From the NCBI RefSeq assembly GCF_018882085.1, contig NZ_JACVPB010000005.1, positions 62,001 to 126,000 of the forward strand: a stretch of DNA of 64,000 bases, in the 5' to 3' direction. Numbering within the stretch: the first letter of the stretch is position 1; each line of letters starts with the position of its first letter. The translations under genes and the position numbers were made by a program. The notes under the pieces are model-generated. The model was given only the letters and a program-made list of their open reading frames with translations, was not told where the DNA came from and did not search any database. Of the stretch, positions 56,654 to 64,000 are shown in pieces. Source of the stretch: Polynucleobacter sp. AP-Reno-20A-A9. Its GTDB lineage: Bacteria > Pseudomonadota > Gammaproteobacteria > Burkholderiales > Burkholderiaceae.

Positions 56654-57555
56654 TTGTTACGTTAACCATTCTTTTGGGTTCGAGCCTATGCTTCAGTCTT
56701 GATACTTCTGATGAGGAAAAGGCATGTAGAGATATTGGATTTACCAAGAAGAATCCTCAGCTTGGTGAATGTGTTTTAGAGTTGTTAGAGAGAAAGCAAG
56801 CATTTGAGGCAGCAAAAAAAGCAAATGCTGTTAGTCAACTGAGTTATAGGTCTTCACCCCCGAGACCAGGCAGTACTTCGGTTTGGGATTTGAGGCAAAT
56901 CGCCAATTCAAGCAATCAAATTTCTTACTTAAATAGGCCAGATTCCTCTGTTTATGAAACGTTAAAGGTGGAGGATGCTAAATCAGTTGTTGCTGTGGCT
57001 AACGCGATAGGTAGGAACTCTGGGATACGTCCAACACTATTTCTATTGGAATCAAGCGAGCTGAATGCTGGAGCAACCTTCAATAAGGATGGCAAGCCAA
57101 TCATTATTATCAATAAGCCAATGATGGATTTGATAAAAGATGACCCCGATATGGCTGCAGCTCTATTAGGTCACGAGATGGCTCATCTTTATTTAAGGCA
57201 TCCTGGCGCTACTGCTGGAGCTGATGCGGCAGGAAGTATTTTAGGGTTGCTCGCTGGTATCGCCTTAGAAATTGTTGCTCAAAATAAATTAGGCGTTACA
57301 AATCTAGGATTGCAGGGCGGGCAACTTATTGGAACTGCTTTTTCTACATCTTTTACTAGAGACCAAGAGAGAGATGCAGACAGGCTTGGATTGATTTGGG
57401 CCAAGCAAGATGGTTACGACCCCAATGGAGCCATCAAGCTATTTAAAGCTATTGAGAGCAAAAGTGGCAATACTTTGATTCCTTTTTTCCAAAGCCATCC
57501 TAACCCAAGTGAGCGTATTGAAAATGCTCAGAGAGTAATCAATGGGGGAGGATAG
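56629..57555 (+). CDS. M48-family metalloprotease
   Basis: A 308-residue secreted zinc protease with signal peptide (cleavage near CFSLD). The HExxH zinc motif is GHEMAHLYLRH near residue 182 and the third ligand lies in RDQERDADRLG. The family includes BepA and LoiP, which act on outer-membrane assembly. Its start overlaps the LytM gene by 25 bp, so the two are coupled. Right after the signal peptide comes CRDIGF and LGECVLEL, matching the C-terminal motif of the LytM protein. Confidence 0.88.
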   Translation: MRTTTFKIVVTLTILLGSSLCFSLDTSDEEKACRDIGFTKKNPQLGECVLELLERKQAFEAAKKANAVSQLSYRSSPPRPGSTSVWDLRQIANSSNQISYLNRPDSSVYETLKVEDAKSVVAVANAIGRNSGIRPTLFLLESSELNAGATFNKDGKPIIIINKPMMDLIKDDPDMAAALLGHEMAHLYLRHPGATAGADAAGSILGLLAGIALEIVAQNKLGVTNLGLQGGQLIGTAFSTSFTRDQERDADRLGLIWAKQDGYDPNGAIKLFKAIESKSGNTLIPFFQSHPNPSERIENAQRVINGGG

Positions 57556-57684
57556 CAAGTTCTGCAAATAATCCTTGTATAGATATACAGAGACTAAATA
57601 TATGTAGTGATTAAAAGGCTAACTTGTGTAGACCAATTTCTAACCGCACTCCTCATGCTCACTAAATCTATACGATTACCTGCG

Positions 57685-58413
57685 CTACTTAGTCATTATT
57701 TCAACAAATTCCTCTCGGCCTTTTATATTCGGATGAATCCCAATGGCATTCAATAAGGGTAGCGGATTCATTTGGATAACCCTCTCTAATGCATCTCGAT
57801 ATTCCGTTAGTTTTTCAGGAAATCTAATTACGGTATCCAGAAAATTATTGGTCAGATTTATTCGTTGTTCGGACGATATCAGATGGATAGGTATTGGCTT
57901 ATGAATTCCATATTTATTGGCTACTTTTGTAAAATAGTCATCTATCATGGCTCGTTGTTGAGCTTTGTAACCGCAGATTTCTTTGGCTGTTAATTTTCCA
58001 TTTCTTAAAGGCAGCATAACTACATGCATATGCGGTATTCCTTCATCAAAGTGGATTACAGCGTTAAGCACAGGAACTTTGAGATAAGCTCTTATCCATT
58101 CCAAAGAGTTACGGAATAGACCCATCAAATTACCCTCAAAATGGATATCTGGACAGAAGATGGCCTCAATAGCGAGAATGGCATCCTTCCTAATCTTTTT
58201 TTTGTATCCATTACTCAATAATTCTTTTGCCTCTAGTGCTACCAACTTAGAGTGATTTGCCCCCTCAAGGATGATGTTCAAATGACTCTTTCTTGGGTCA
58301 ATTCGACTAGTTCCTCCAAGTTCAGCAGTTATTTCCCTTAAGTTATGTCTGGCGGCAATTTCAGCAGAATAAGCTCCTTTAATCTTTTTGAGTTTGAAAA
58401 TTAAATTACCCAT
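57685..58413 (-). CDS. MobV-type (Pre/Mob) relaxase
   Basis: A 242-residue protein matching the catalytic part of MobV relaxases, which nick plasmid oriT for mobilisation. Motif I is ARHNLRE (His23, the position of the catalytic His of MobM), motif II is IDPRKSHLN, and the metal motif III is HFDEGIPHMH (His121, Glu124, His128, His130) followed by NGKLTAKEI. Spacing within motif III equals that of MobM. It lacks the long C-terminal coiled-coil region usual for the family. Its start overlaps the upstream gene by 8 bp. Confidence 0.8.
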   Translation of the reverse strand: MGNLIFKLKKIKGAYSAEIAARHNLREITAELGGTSRIDPRKSHLNIILEGANHSKLVALEAKELLSNGYKKKIRKDAILAIEAIFCPDIHFEGNLMGLFRNSLEWIRAYLKVPVLNAVIHFDEGIPHMHVVMLPLRNGKLTAKEICGYKAQQRAMIDDYFTKVANKYGIHKPIPIHLISSEQRINLTNNFLDTVIRFPEKLTEYRDALERVIQMNPLPLLNAIGIHPNIKGREEFVEIMTK

Positions 58414-58714
58414 TTAACTTTCTCCCAGCAAGGATTCGAGAGCCTGTAGTTGTGGCTCTTATAAGGGCGCTTACAAGGTGAGCAGGAATACCAGGAAGAG
58501 TGAATATCTCCTCGGTAGCCTTAGCCATTACCTTAGCTATCTCTCCTAGGTATGCATCCTTAAAAATCTCAGGACGAACCTTTTCCTTTTGGTATTCCAG
58601 AAGATAAAGGCATAGTTCTTCACCTTTTATTATTCGTTGCTTAATTATTGGTTTCCAGATTGGACAAATGGGGGCTGAGCAGAACTCAAATCTATCGCAG
58701 TCATAGATTTTCAT
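58406..58714 (-). CDS. unknown island protein with N-terminal cysteines
   Basis: A 102-residue protein starting at ATG 58714 after a GAGGGGG Shine-Dalgarno; the frame is open to 58735. It begins MKIYDCDRFEFCSAPICPIW with three cysteines in the first 17 residues, possibly a metal site, and continues as a helical charged segment. It overlaps the AlpA gene upstream and the relaxase gene downstream. Being tightly packed before the relaxase, it may be a relaxosome accessory or regulator; this is speculation. No family recognised. Confidence 0.65.
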   Translation of the reverse strand: MKIYDCDRFEFCSAPICPIWKPIIKQRIIKGEELCLYLLEYQKEKVRPEIFKDAYLGEIAKVMAKATEEIFTLPGIPAHLVSALIRATTTGSRILAGRKLNG

Positions 58715-58949
58715 ATGACCCCCTCGATGATTCAAGTGAAGATACTAGGGACTTAATCTGCTCATTAGATTGACCAGCTATTCGAGCAGATAGAAGAGTG
58801 CTTATTTCGTTGGAGGGCCAGCCAACAGCTCTTTTACCAAGTCTGATTGGCTTAACAAACAATCCATCTTTTACTTGCTGATATATATGTGAACGTGAGA
58901 CTCCAAATGTTGTTAATACATCTGGAAGTCTATGAATCTCTGAAATCAT
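58701..58949 (-). CDS. AlpA-type regulator
   Basis: An 82-residue winged-helix protein of the AlpA family: IHRLPDVLTTFGVSRSHIYQQVKDGLFVKPIRLGKRAVGW pattern (residues 5-44). AlpA-type proteins activate integrase/excision genes in P4-like elements. A good AAAGGAG Shine-Dalgarno precedes the ATG and lies within an imperfect inverted repeat (about 58954-58978), a possible operator. It likely controls the mobility module. Confidence 0.88.
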   Translation of the reverse strand: MISEIHRLPDVLTTFGVSRSHIYQQVKDGLFVKPIRLGKRAVGWPSNEISTLLSARIAGQSNEQIKSLVSSLESSRGSYENL

Positions 58950-59048
58950 TATTAACTCCTTTAGTGGTTTAACTAAGGAGTAGTTTCGAGATTCTCTTTC
59001 AATCTGAAAATTGCTGTCATAGCCCTATTTTTAGGGATGATGGACTAT

Positions 59049-59516
59049 TTATTTAATATTCCTTAAAAAGTACTGAATTTTTGGTTTCACATAGTTGTAG
59101 TTTGCTTTAATGCGGTCAAATCTGCATCCATCAATATCGCTGACCTTTGCCCTCGCTATGTAATCGGCAATCGCCTTTTCCAACGTCAATTCATAGCGTT
59201 CCCTGAGGTATTGGACGAAATAATAATCACGAACTCGCTCGCCTAGATTGATTGAGCTCTCTTTTCTGCCTTTAATCTTGGCTTTGCCATATACAAGTTT
59301 GAAAGCATCGGGATGCTTTAACCAAATCTTATTATCTTTGGGTAAGGATTTGAGGGCATGAACAAGTGTCCAGTATTTTGCCTCTATAGTGCTCAGTATT
59401 TGCTGCATCTCTATGTCAATTCGTTTCTTGTCGATGGAGCTATGAAGTTCAGAAATTAGGAAGTGAATTTCTTTTCCTTCCTCAAACTTCGACTCATTAA
59501 ATTCTTTACAAGTCAC
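59049..59516 (-). CDS. unknown island protein, 155 residues
   Basis: A 155-residue charged, mostly helical protein with no signal peptide or recognisable domain. It starts at GTG 59516, overlapping the integrase stop by 4 bp, so it is translated after the integrase. Basic stretches (GKAKIKGRKESS) could bind DNA. A role in integration or excision is possible but unsupported. Confidence 0.7.
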   Translation of the reverse strand: MTCKEFNESKFEEGKEIHFLISELHSSIDKKRIDIEMQQILSTIEAKYWTLVHALKSLPKDNKIWLKHPDAFKLVYGKAKIKGRKESSINLGERVRDYYFVQYLRERYELTLEKAIADYIARAKVSDIDGCRFDRIKANYNYVKPKIQYFLRNIK

Positions 59517-60748
59517 GCTGCACTCCTAAATGGAAGTACTTGGCTGCTATCCAGTTGACCTTCGGCTAATTGGGCAAAATGATTCATCAAGTTAATGCGA
59601 TTTTGGTATTGATTAGACCTTAAGTAGGATGCTTCTACCTTATTGGGATTATTGTGTGCTAGAGCTGCTTCAGCAATCTCTGCTGGGAAGTTGGTAGCTT
59701 CAGATACCCAGGTGCGGAAGGTTGAGCGGAATCCATGAACAACAATTTCTTTATTTGATGTCTTATCTTTGTAGCCCTTTATACCTCTCACAACCTCTAG
59801 CATTGCCATATTAGAGAGCACTCCCATTTTCTTATCGTTAGGGAAAACCCATTTTTCATGAAGTCCTTTAACCTTTTCAAGAATTGCAACTGCTGAAGGG
59901 GAGAGTGGAATAGCATGCTCTTTTGCCATCTTCATTCTGGTAGCTGGAATCGTCCATCTTTTTTCATCAAGGTCAATTTCATCCCATTGAGCATTGATTA
60001 CTTCACCTGTTCTAGAGGCGGTTAGGATTAAGAACTCTAAGGCGAGTCTGCTCACTGCATTTGACTTTCTTAGCTCCTTAATAAAAGTAGACAATTGTTT
60101 CCAATGCAATGAGGGCTGATGAATTCTTTCAGTGGGTTTTTTGGCTAAACTAAACTCTAAATTTCCTTTCATTGCAGCAGGATTCTCACCGGTTCTAAAG
60201 CCCATACTCTTCGCGTAGTCCAAGACCCTTTCAATCCGACCCCTAAGTTTCCTGGCCGTATCGTTCTTCTCATTCCAGATGGGTTGAAGCACCTTTAGGA
60301 CTAGTGGGGTGGAGATGAAATCTACCTTGATGTTAGAGAGACTCTTAGCATCATTTTTAAGGGTGTTGCGCCACTGGAGTTCACTCTTGGCATTCTTCCA
60401 GTCGGACTTATGAATTTCAATGTATGCCTCACAACATTCCCAAAAAGTTGGAACATTCAAAGACTTCTTTAAATTTCTTTCATAGAGTGGGTCTTTGCCT
60501 TCTAGCAACATCTTGCGAGACTCAGCAAGTTTTAATCTGGCCGCCTGTAGACTGACATCTTTCAAGGCTCCAAAGCCCATTTCTCTAACGCGCTTATTGA
60601 GCTGGTATCTGAATATCCATGACTTACTAATGCCTCTGGCTCCCTCGCGAACTTGAAGGTAAAGGCCATCTCCATCCAAATGATTTCCAAGGTTCTTGGT
60701 TGTCTCTACGAACTTAGCTGAGAGCTGGTTGCTTGTTCTATTGGCCAT
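59513..60748 (-). CDS. tyrosine-recombinase integrase, P4 type
   Basis: A 411-residue phage-type integrase with an N-terminal DUF4102-like arm-binding domain (GDGLYLQVREGARG) and a C-terminal catalytic domain. Catalytic residues are visible in TASRTGEV (Arg), HGFRSTFRTW (His-x-x-Arg), LAHNN (His) and EASYLR (Tyr). P4-type integrases target tRNA genes. It reads leftward from a position 156 bases inside the right attachment site, so the integrase is at the end away from the tRNA. Confidence 0.94.
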   Translation of the reverse strand: MANRTSNQLSAKFVETTKNLGNHLDGDGLYLQVREGARGISKSWIFRYQLNKRVREMGFGALKDVSLQAARLKLAESRKMLLEGKDPLYERNLKKSLNVPTFWECCEAYIEIHKSDWKNAKSELQWRNTLKNDAKSLSNIKVDFISTPLVLKVLQPIWNEKNDTARKLRGRIERVLDYAKSMGFRTGENPAAMKGNLEFSLAKKPTERIHQPSLHWKQLSTFIKELRKSNAVSRLALEFLILTASRTGEVINAQWDEIDLDEKRWTIPATRMKMAKEHAIPLSPSAVAILEKVKGLHEKWVFPNDKKMGVLSNMAMLEVVRGIKGYKDKTSNKEIVVHGFRSTFRTWVSEATNFPAEIAEAALAHNNPNKVEASYLRSNQYQNRINLMNHFAQLAEGQLDSSQVLPFRSAA

Positions 60749-60903
60749 ATAAATCCATTTTACCTACCCATTGTTCAACCCCATTTATGCTACAGGATTT
60801 ATAAGAACTGTAAAGAACATTCTTGGACTAATATCAGCCTATGAGCCAATAAATATATGGGGTATTTGGAATTCCTTGGATTTTCTTGGAGGTGGTGAGA
60901 ACG

Positions 60904-60919
60904 CCTCTCGTCTCCGCCA
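60904..60919 (+). repeat. attR: copy of the tRNA-Ser 3' end
   Basis: CCTCTCGTCTCCGCCA, identical to the last 16 bases of tRNA-Ser(GCT). The bases on its left do not continue the tRNA, as expected for the distal junction of an integrated element. Confidence 0.85.
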
Positions 60920-60966
60920 GTACTTTTGGCATTTTTTCTGTTTTTCACTATATGCATCAATGACTT

Positions 60967-60992
60967 AGCCTCATAACCGGGGCTTTTTCTTT
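60967..60992 (+). terminator. hairpin with T tract right of attR
   Basis: AGCC(TC), loop ATAACC, (GG)GGCT followed by TTTTCTTTATT. Given its place just after the tRNA remnant, it may be the original terminator of tRNA-Ser before the island inserted. Confidence 0.5.
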
Positions 60993-61141
60993 ATTACTCC
61001 CGCTTACCAGTACGCTTACCACTCAAGCAATATTTGATTCCGGATGTGTGGCTAATGCAATTTAAGCTAACGATTACTCAGCACACCTTGATGGCATGGT
61101 TAATTAATTGTTGAGAAGCTAAAAACGTTCAATAGATTCAG

Positions 61142-61741
61142 CTAGAAAACTGAACTGTAAGAATTTGCATCAGGCCTATGCTTATTGGGCTTATGAACCG
61201 AGATAGTGCCGATAGTGATGAAGCACAGAGGCTCCTCTTTATCTTTAAATAAAAATAATTCCCTCATCTTTTGGCTGTAAAGAGCCTTACCGCTTGATAG
61301 TCCTGAGCCAAATCCCAAAGCATTAGCCATTAGCAAAATATTTTGAATTGCACACCCTGCGGAGATGAGTTTTTCTTGCTCGGGAATATTGTCAAGTTCA
61401 TTGTTCAGCTTAGCGGTTGCCAATAAAAGCAAGGGGCCTCGAAAAGCTTTCTGCTTTGCTTCATCAATTTGAGTTAACGTTGCGCTTGGGTCTCTTGCTA
61501 TGAGTGCGTCTGCAAATAAGTCACCTAATAAATTACGACTTTCGGGACTGACTTCATAAAAGTGCCAAGGCGTTACCTTTCCATGGTCGGGAGCGGCTCC
61601 AGCCGCATTCAAAATTTCTAATTTCTGGGGTAGGTTAGGGCCTGGTGCAATCAGTCTTTTAGGAGAAACATGCTGGCGACTATGGATCAGTGCATGAGCA
61701 AAGCCTCCGAGTGAATCTAAATTATCAGAAGCCAAAATCAC
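61142..61741 (-). CDS. nitroreductase-family flavoprotein (YdjA-like)
   Basis: A 199-residue FMN-dependent nitroreductase-family protein resembling Ydj[13 protein letters not shown] near residue 26 (FMN phosphate contact), [16 protein letters not shown], and [11 protein letters not shown]. Such enzymes reduce nitroaromatics or quinones with NAD(P)H; the physiological substrate is unknown. Its start overlaps the DUF1348 gene by 17 bp, suggesting a two-gene operon. Confidence 0.83.
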   Translation of the reverse strand: MILASDNLDSLGGFAHALIHSRQHVSPKRLIAPGPNLPQKLEILNAAGAAPDHGKVTPWHFYEVSPESRNLLGDLFADALIARDPSATLTQIDEAKQKAFRGPLLLLATAKLNNELDNIPEQEKLISAGCAIQNILLMANALGFGSGLSSGKALYSQKMRELFLFKDKEEPLCFITIGTISVHKPNKHRPDANSYSSVF

Positions 61742-62192
61742 TTAGTCCTGGATGGTCATCAGGTCTTCTTCCTAGGGGCCAAAAAAAATTTCGGTCAGAT
61801 TCTTTAATGGGTAAATCATTAATGCTAGCGAAACGTCTCATCATGAAACCATTTTCATTGAACTCCCAATTCTCATTACCAAAGCTGCGACTCCAATTGC
61901 CAGAGTCATCATGACATTCGTAGGCAAAACGAACCGCAATGCGGTTATCTGTAAATGCCCATAATTCCTTAATCAGGCGGTAGTCTAGCTCCTTGGCCCA
62001 TTTGCGGCGAAGAAACTCTTTGACTTGTTCTCTGCCTTTAGGGAATTCAGCCCGATTTCGCCAAATAGTATCTTCCGTATAAACCAGGGAAACCTTCTCG
62101 GGATCTCTTGTATTCCAAGCATCTTCAGCCATTCGAATTTTTTGAATTGCTGTTTCTTTAGTAAAAGGGGGTAGGGGTAGTTTTTGTTCCAT
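61725..62192 (-). CDS. DUF1348 (NTF2-like) protein
   Basis: A 155-residue single-domain protein of the SnoaL/NTF2-like superfamily, DUF1348 type. Typical stretches are [20 protein letters not shown] and [12 protein letters not shown], and the tail [20 protein letters not shown]. The family is widespread with no settled reaction. It is followed by the nitroreductase gene with a short overlap and is divergent from the HPP gene. Confidence 0.87.
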   Translation of the reverse strand: MEQKLPLPPFTKETAIQKIRMAEDAWNTRDPEKVSLVYTEDTIWRNRAEFPKGREQVKEFLRRKWAKELDYRLIKELWAFTDNRIAVRFAYECHDDSGNWSRSFGNENWEFNENGFMMRRFASINDLPIKESDRNFFWPLGRRPDDHPGLSDFGF

Positions 62193-62293
62193 AGTACTTT
62201 GCGGTTAATCTTTCGGAATAATAAGAATAAACAGGGATTTGCATACAATAGCAAAATTAGTACCACTTTTGGTGCATTCAAAATAAGCCTTTA

Positions 62294-63445
62294 ATGAGAT
62301 CGCATTTGAGACATTTTTTTAAAAAGTTAATTACCATTTTTCTTCTGGAAACTACCTCAGTTTCTTGGTTGGAGAGGTTTAGATCGGCTTTAGGAGTTGT
62401 GCTGGGCTTGCTCGCAATAATGGGTCTTGGTTTATTGCTTGCAAGTTACGGAAACGCATCACCATGGATTGTCGCTTCGATGGGTGCCACTGCATTTTTA
62501 TTATTTGTCTTGCCCTCAAGCCCAATGGCGCAACCATGGGCGGTTATAGGGGGTAGTTGCGTTTCTGCTTTGATAGGTGTTGCTTGTACGCAGTTTGTTC
62601 ACGAATTGCCATTATTAATCCCCCTGTCCGTTGGGCTCGCAATTTTGGCAATGTTTACTTTGCGTTGCTTACACGCGCCTGCTGCAGCTTTGGCCCTTTT
62701 GATTCCTTTGGGCGGAATGGTAGATTTTCATTTTGTGCTTTTTCCGGTTATGGGTAATGCTGTTTTATTGGTTTTATGTGCAGTCATTTATAACTCCTTA
62801 ACTGGCAAGCCATATCCGCAACGCCCCAAGGTGATCTTAGATTCATCTCCACTACAAAAACGAAACCGTAAGATCGAAGATCAGGAAATTAGTGCTGTTT
62901 TAGAGAGATATAACCAAGTTCTAGATATCAGCAAGGATGACTTGGCTAATTTGATTTCTCAAGTTGAGCATGGGGCATATCAAAAGAAGTTGCAAGGTAT
63001 GCTGTGTAAAAATATTATGACCACTGAAGTCTTATATGTTGGCATGGATTCACCTTTGGATCAAGCATGGAATTTACTGCGCAAGCGTCATGTTAAAGCT
63101 TTACCAGTCATAGATGGTGCAAAAAGGGTGCTTGGAATTATTACTCTAGAGGATTTTCTTAAAAGTGCAGCAGTGGATTTCCACCAAACTTTTGGACAGC
63201 GCATCAGGGGTTTTATGCGGACAGCTGTTCCCGGTTTGAATAGTTTGCCTAACGCTGTTGGGCAGGTGATGAGTAAGCCGGTAAGGGTAATTAGTGAAGA
63301 TCGAAATATGCTTGACTTGGCTGAGATATTTTGTGGTGATGGTCATCACCATATCCCCGTAATTAATGATAATAGGCAGCTGGTAGGAATGATCACCCAA
63401 TCTGACTTTGTAAAAGCTATTGACCAGTCTATTGATATTAGATGA
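62294..63445 (+). CDS. HPP-family membrane protein with tandem CBS domains
   Basis: A 383-residue protein. Residues about 20-170 form an HPP-family membrane domain of four to five helices (GATAFLLFVLPSSPMAQPW; the HPP motif reads LHAPAAALALL). Residues about 230-380 are two CBS domains (VKALPVIDGAKRVLGIITLEDFL and HHHIPVINDNRQLVGMITQSDF), which often bind adenine nucleotides and gate the attached transporter. Plant HPP homologues transport nitrite. The substrate here is unknown. It overlaps the next HPP gene by 4 bp. Confidence 0.87.
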   Translation: MRSHLRHFFKKLITIFLLETTSVSWLERFRSALGVVLGLLAIMGLGLLLASYGNASPWIVASMGATAFLLFVLPSSPMAQPWAVIGGSCVSALIGVACTQFVHELPLLIPLSVGLAILAMFTLRCLHAPAAALALLIPLGGMVDFHFVLFPVMGNAVLLVLCAVIYNSLTGKPYPQRPKVILDSSPLQKRNRKIEDQEISAVLERYNQVLDISKDDLANLISQVEHGAYQKKLQGMLCKNIMTTEVLYVGMDSPLDQAWNLLRKRHVKALPVIDGAKRVLGIITLEDFLKSAAVDFHQTFGQRIRGFMRTAVPGLNSLPNAVGQVMSKPVRVISEDRNMLDLAEIFCGDGHHHIPVINDNRQLVGMITQSDFVKAIDQSIDIR

Positions 63446-63966
63446 AAAATATTTTCAATAAACTGATTAATTTCTTTCATCAAATCGCACCACCTCAGGA
63501 CCAATACTCTTGGTTTGATAGGTTGCGAGTATCGATTGGTGTTGGCCTAACTATTTTTGCGATAGCCCTATTGAATCTTCTATGGGGTGATATGACTCAA
63601 GACGAGAACATGGTGACGGCAGTTTTTGGAGTCAGCGCTCTATGCATTTTCCTACTTCCCAATAGTAAATTCTTTTCGCCCTTAACTTTAATAGAGGCAA
63701 ATCTATTGGCTTCCTGCGTAGCCTTCATTTGTGTTTATCTAATTTCATCGATTTCTGTGGGAATTCCAGTCGCCGTCATTGGTACGATAGTTGGAATGTA
63801 TTTGCTGGGGTGCATGCATCCGCCAGCGGTTTTCTTAAGTATTTTTATAGTAATGGCTGGAACTAATAGCTATGACTTTGCCTTGCATCCTGTTTTGGCC
63901 GACTCTCTTGTATTGGCCTTGGCGAGTTTTTTAAACAAAGCTTTAATAAAGCGTTCATTGGGCTAA
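63442..63966 (+). CDS. HPP-family membrane protein
   Basis: A 174-residue HPP-family protein with about five membrane helices and the defining motif GCMHPPAVFLSIF near residues 119-131. It has no CBS domains. Its ATG overlaps the preceding HPP-CBS stop by 4 bp, so the two are translated together and may form a heteromeric transporter in which only one subunit carries the regulatory domain. Confidence 0.85.
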   Translation: MKNIFNKLINFFHQIAPPQDQYSWFDRLRVSIGVGLTIFAIALLNLLWGDMTQDENMVTAVFGVSALCIFLLPNSKFFSPLTLIEANLLASCVAFICVYLISSISVGIPVAVIGTIVGMYLLGCMHPPAVFLSIFIVMAGTNSYDFALHPVLADSLVLALASFLNKALIKRSLG

Positions 63967-64000
63967 GCTTTGCTACCCCCAAACACTCCAATCCTTGGAT

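Larger units (their letters stand above)
54221..60919. mobile_element. candidate integrative and mobilizable element in tRNA-Ser(GCT)
   Basis: An element of about 6.7 kb bounded by 16-bp direct repeats. The right half, all on the minus strand, is the mobility module: tyrosine integrase, unknown 155-residue gene, AlpA-type regulator, unknown 102-residue gene, MobV-type relaxase. The left half is cargo, mostly on the plus strand: secreted Gly/Tyr-rich protein, two small frames, an XRE regulator (minus), small Cys-containing secreted protein, NlpD-like protein and M48 protease. There are no conjugation-channel genes, so transfer would need a helper. Circularisation and transfer are inferred from gene content. 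Confidence 0.8.
60749..61141. other. gene-free gap holding the island's right end
   Basis: This 393-base stretch between the integrase and the nitroreductase gene contains the right attachment repeat (60904-60919) and a hairpin with T tract (60967-60992). The part left of the repeat should contain the integrase promoter. A 65-codon plus-strand frame crossing the repeat is regarded as chance. Nothing else is recognised. Confidence 0.7.

Noticed and set aside
60771..60968. 65-codon plus-strand frame across the attR repeat
   Set aside because: It runs through the tRNA-derived repeat, has no Shine-Dalgarno and no recognisable content; treated as chance.

Overview
The window is a chromosomal segment of a betaproteobacterium of the Burkholderiaceae, most likely Polynucleobacter or a close freshwater relative. 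This is inferred from the betaproteobacterial character of nearly every housekeeping protein, the moderately low GC content (an impression, not computed), the short H-NS-type protein, the IF3 gene that begins at a non-canonical ATC, and a structured leader in front of sucA of the kind known from Burkholderiales.

Layout. Bases 1-5400 are the end of a sulfur-oxidation locus: the 3' part of soxB, a secreted DsrE-family protein, a secreted SoxH-like metallo-beta-lactamase-fold protein, a small cytochrome c and three YeeE/YedE membrane proteins, followed by a DUF442/TIGR01244-type protein, a thioesterase and mnmH. From 7300 to 18000 there are acyl-CoA and ketone-body genes (gcdH, ETF-ubiquinone oxidoreductase, scoAB), a queuosine-precursor transporter, an ABC-F ATPase, gloA, and an unusual fusion of a cation-diffusion-facilitator transporter to an alpha/beta hydrolase. 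Bases 18050-27880 form a translation and stringent-response block: relA, tRNA-Val, thrS-infC-rpmI-rplT-pheS-pheT-ihfA, a MerR-type regulator and tRNA-Pro. Then come a thioesterase, an H-NS-type gene, a DNA-binding/receiver-like regulator, the 2-oxoglutarate dehydrogenase operon (sucA-sucB-lpdA, with zapE and a PHP phosphoesterase), trpS, dapA-bamC and a tiny Ala/Pro lipoprotein. Bases 41660-54070 hold roxA, a SlyD-type isomerase, cysE, trmJ, suhB, lpxH, ppiB, a TPR lipoprotein, cysS, a DNA glycosylase, accA, tilS and lysC.

The most unusual region is 54221-60919. A 16-bp direct repeat joins the 3' end of tRNA-Ser(GCT) to a copy next to a tyrosine-recombinase gene, which marks an integrated element of about 6.7 kb. 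Its right half is a leftward module: integrase, unknown gene, AlpA-type regulator, unknown cysteine-containing gene, and a MobV-type relaxase with intact catalytic motifs. Its left half carries rightward cargo for the cell envelope: a Gly/Tyr-rich secreted protein, a small Cys-rich secreted protein, an NlpD-like LytM protein and an M48 metalloprotease, the last two sharing a short cysteine motif. This looks like a small integrative and mobilizable element with envelope-directed cargo. Right of it are a nitroreductase, a DUF1348 protein and a pair of HPP-family membrane proteins.

Other signals that stand out are a terminator-like hairpin inside the signal-peptide codons of the SoxH-like gene, stacked hairpins in the sucA leader, the ATC start of infC, and short in-frame tandem repeats in tilS and in the tiny lipoprotein.
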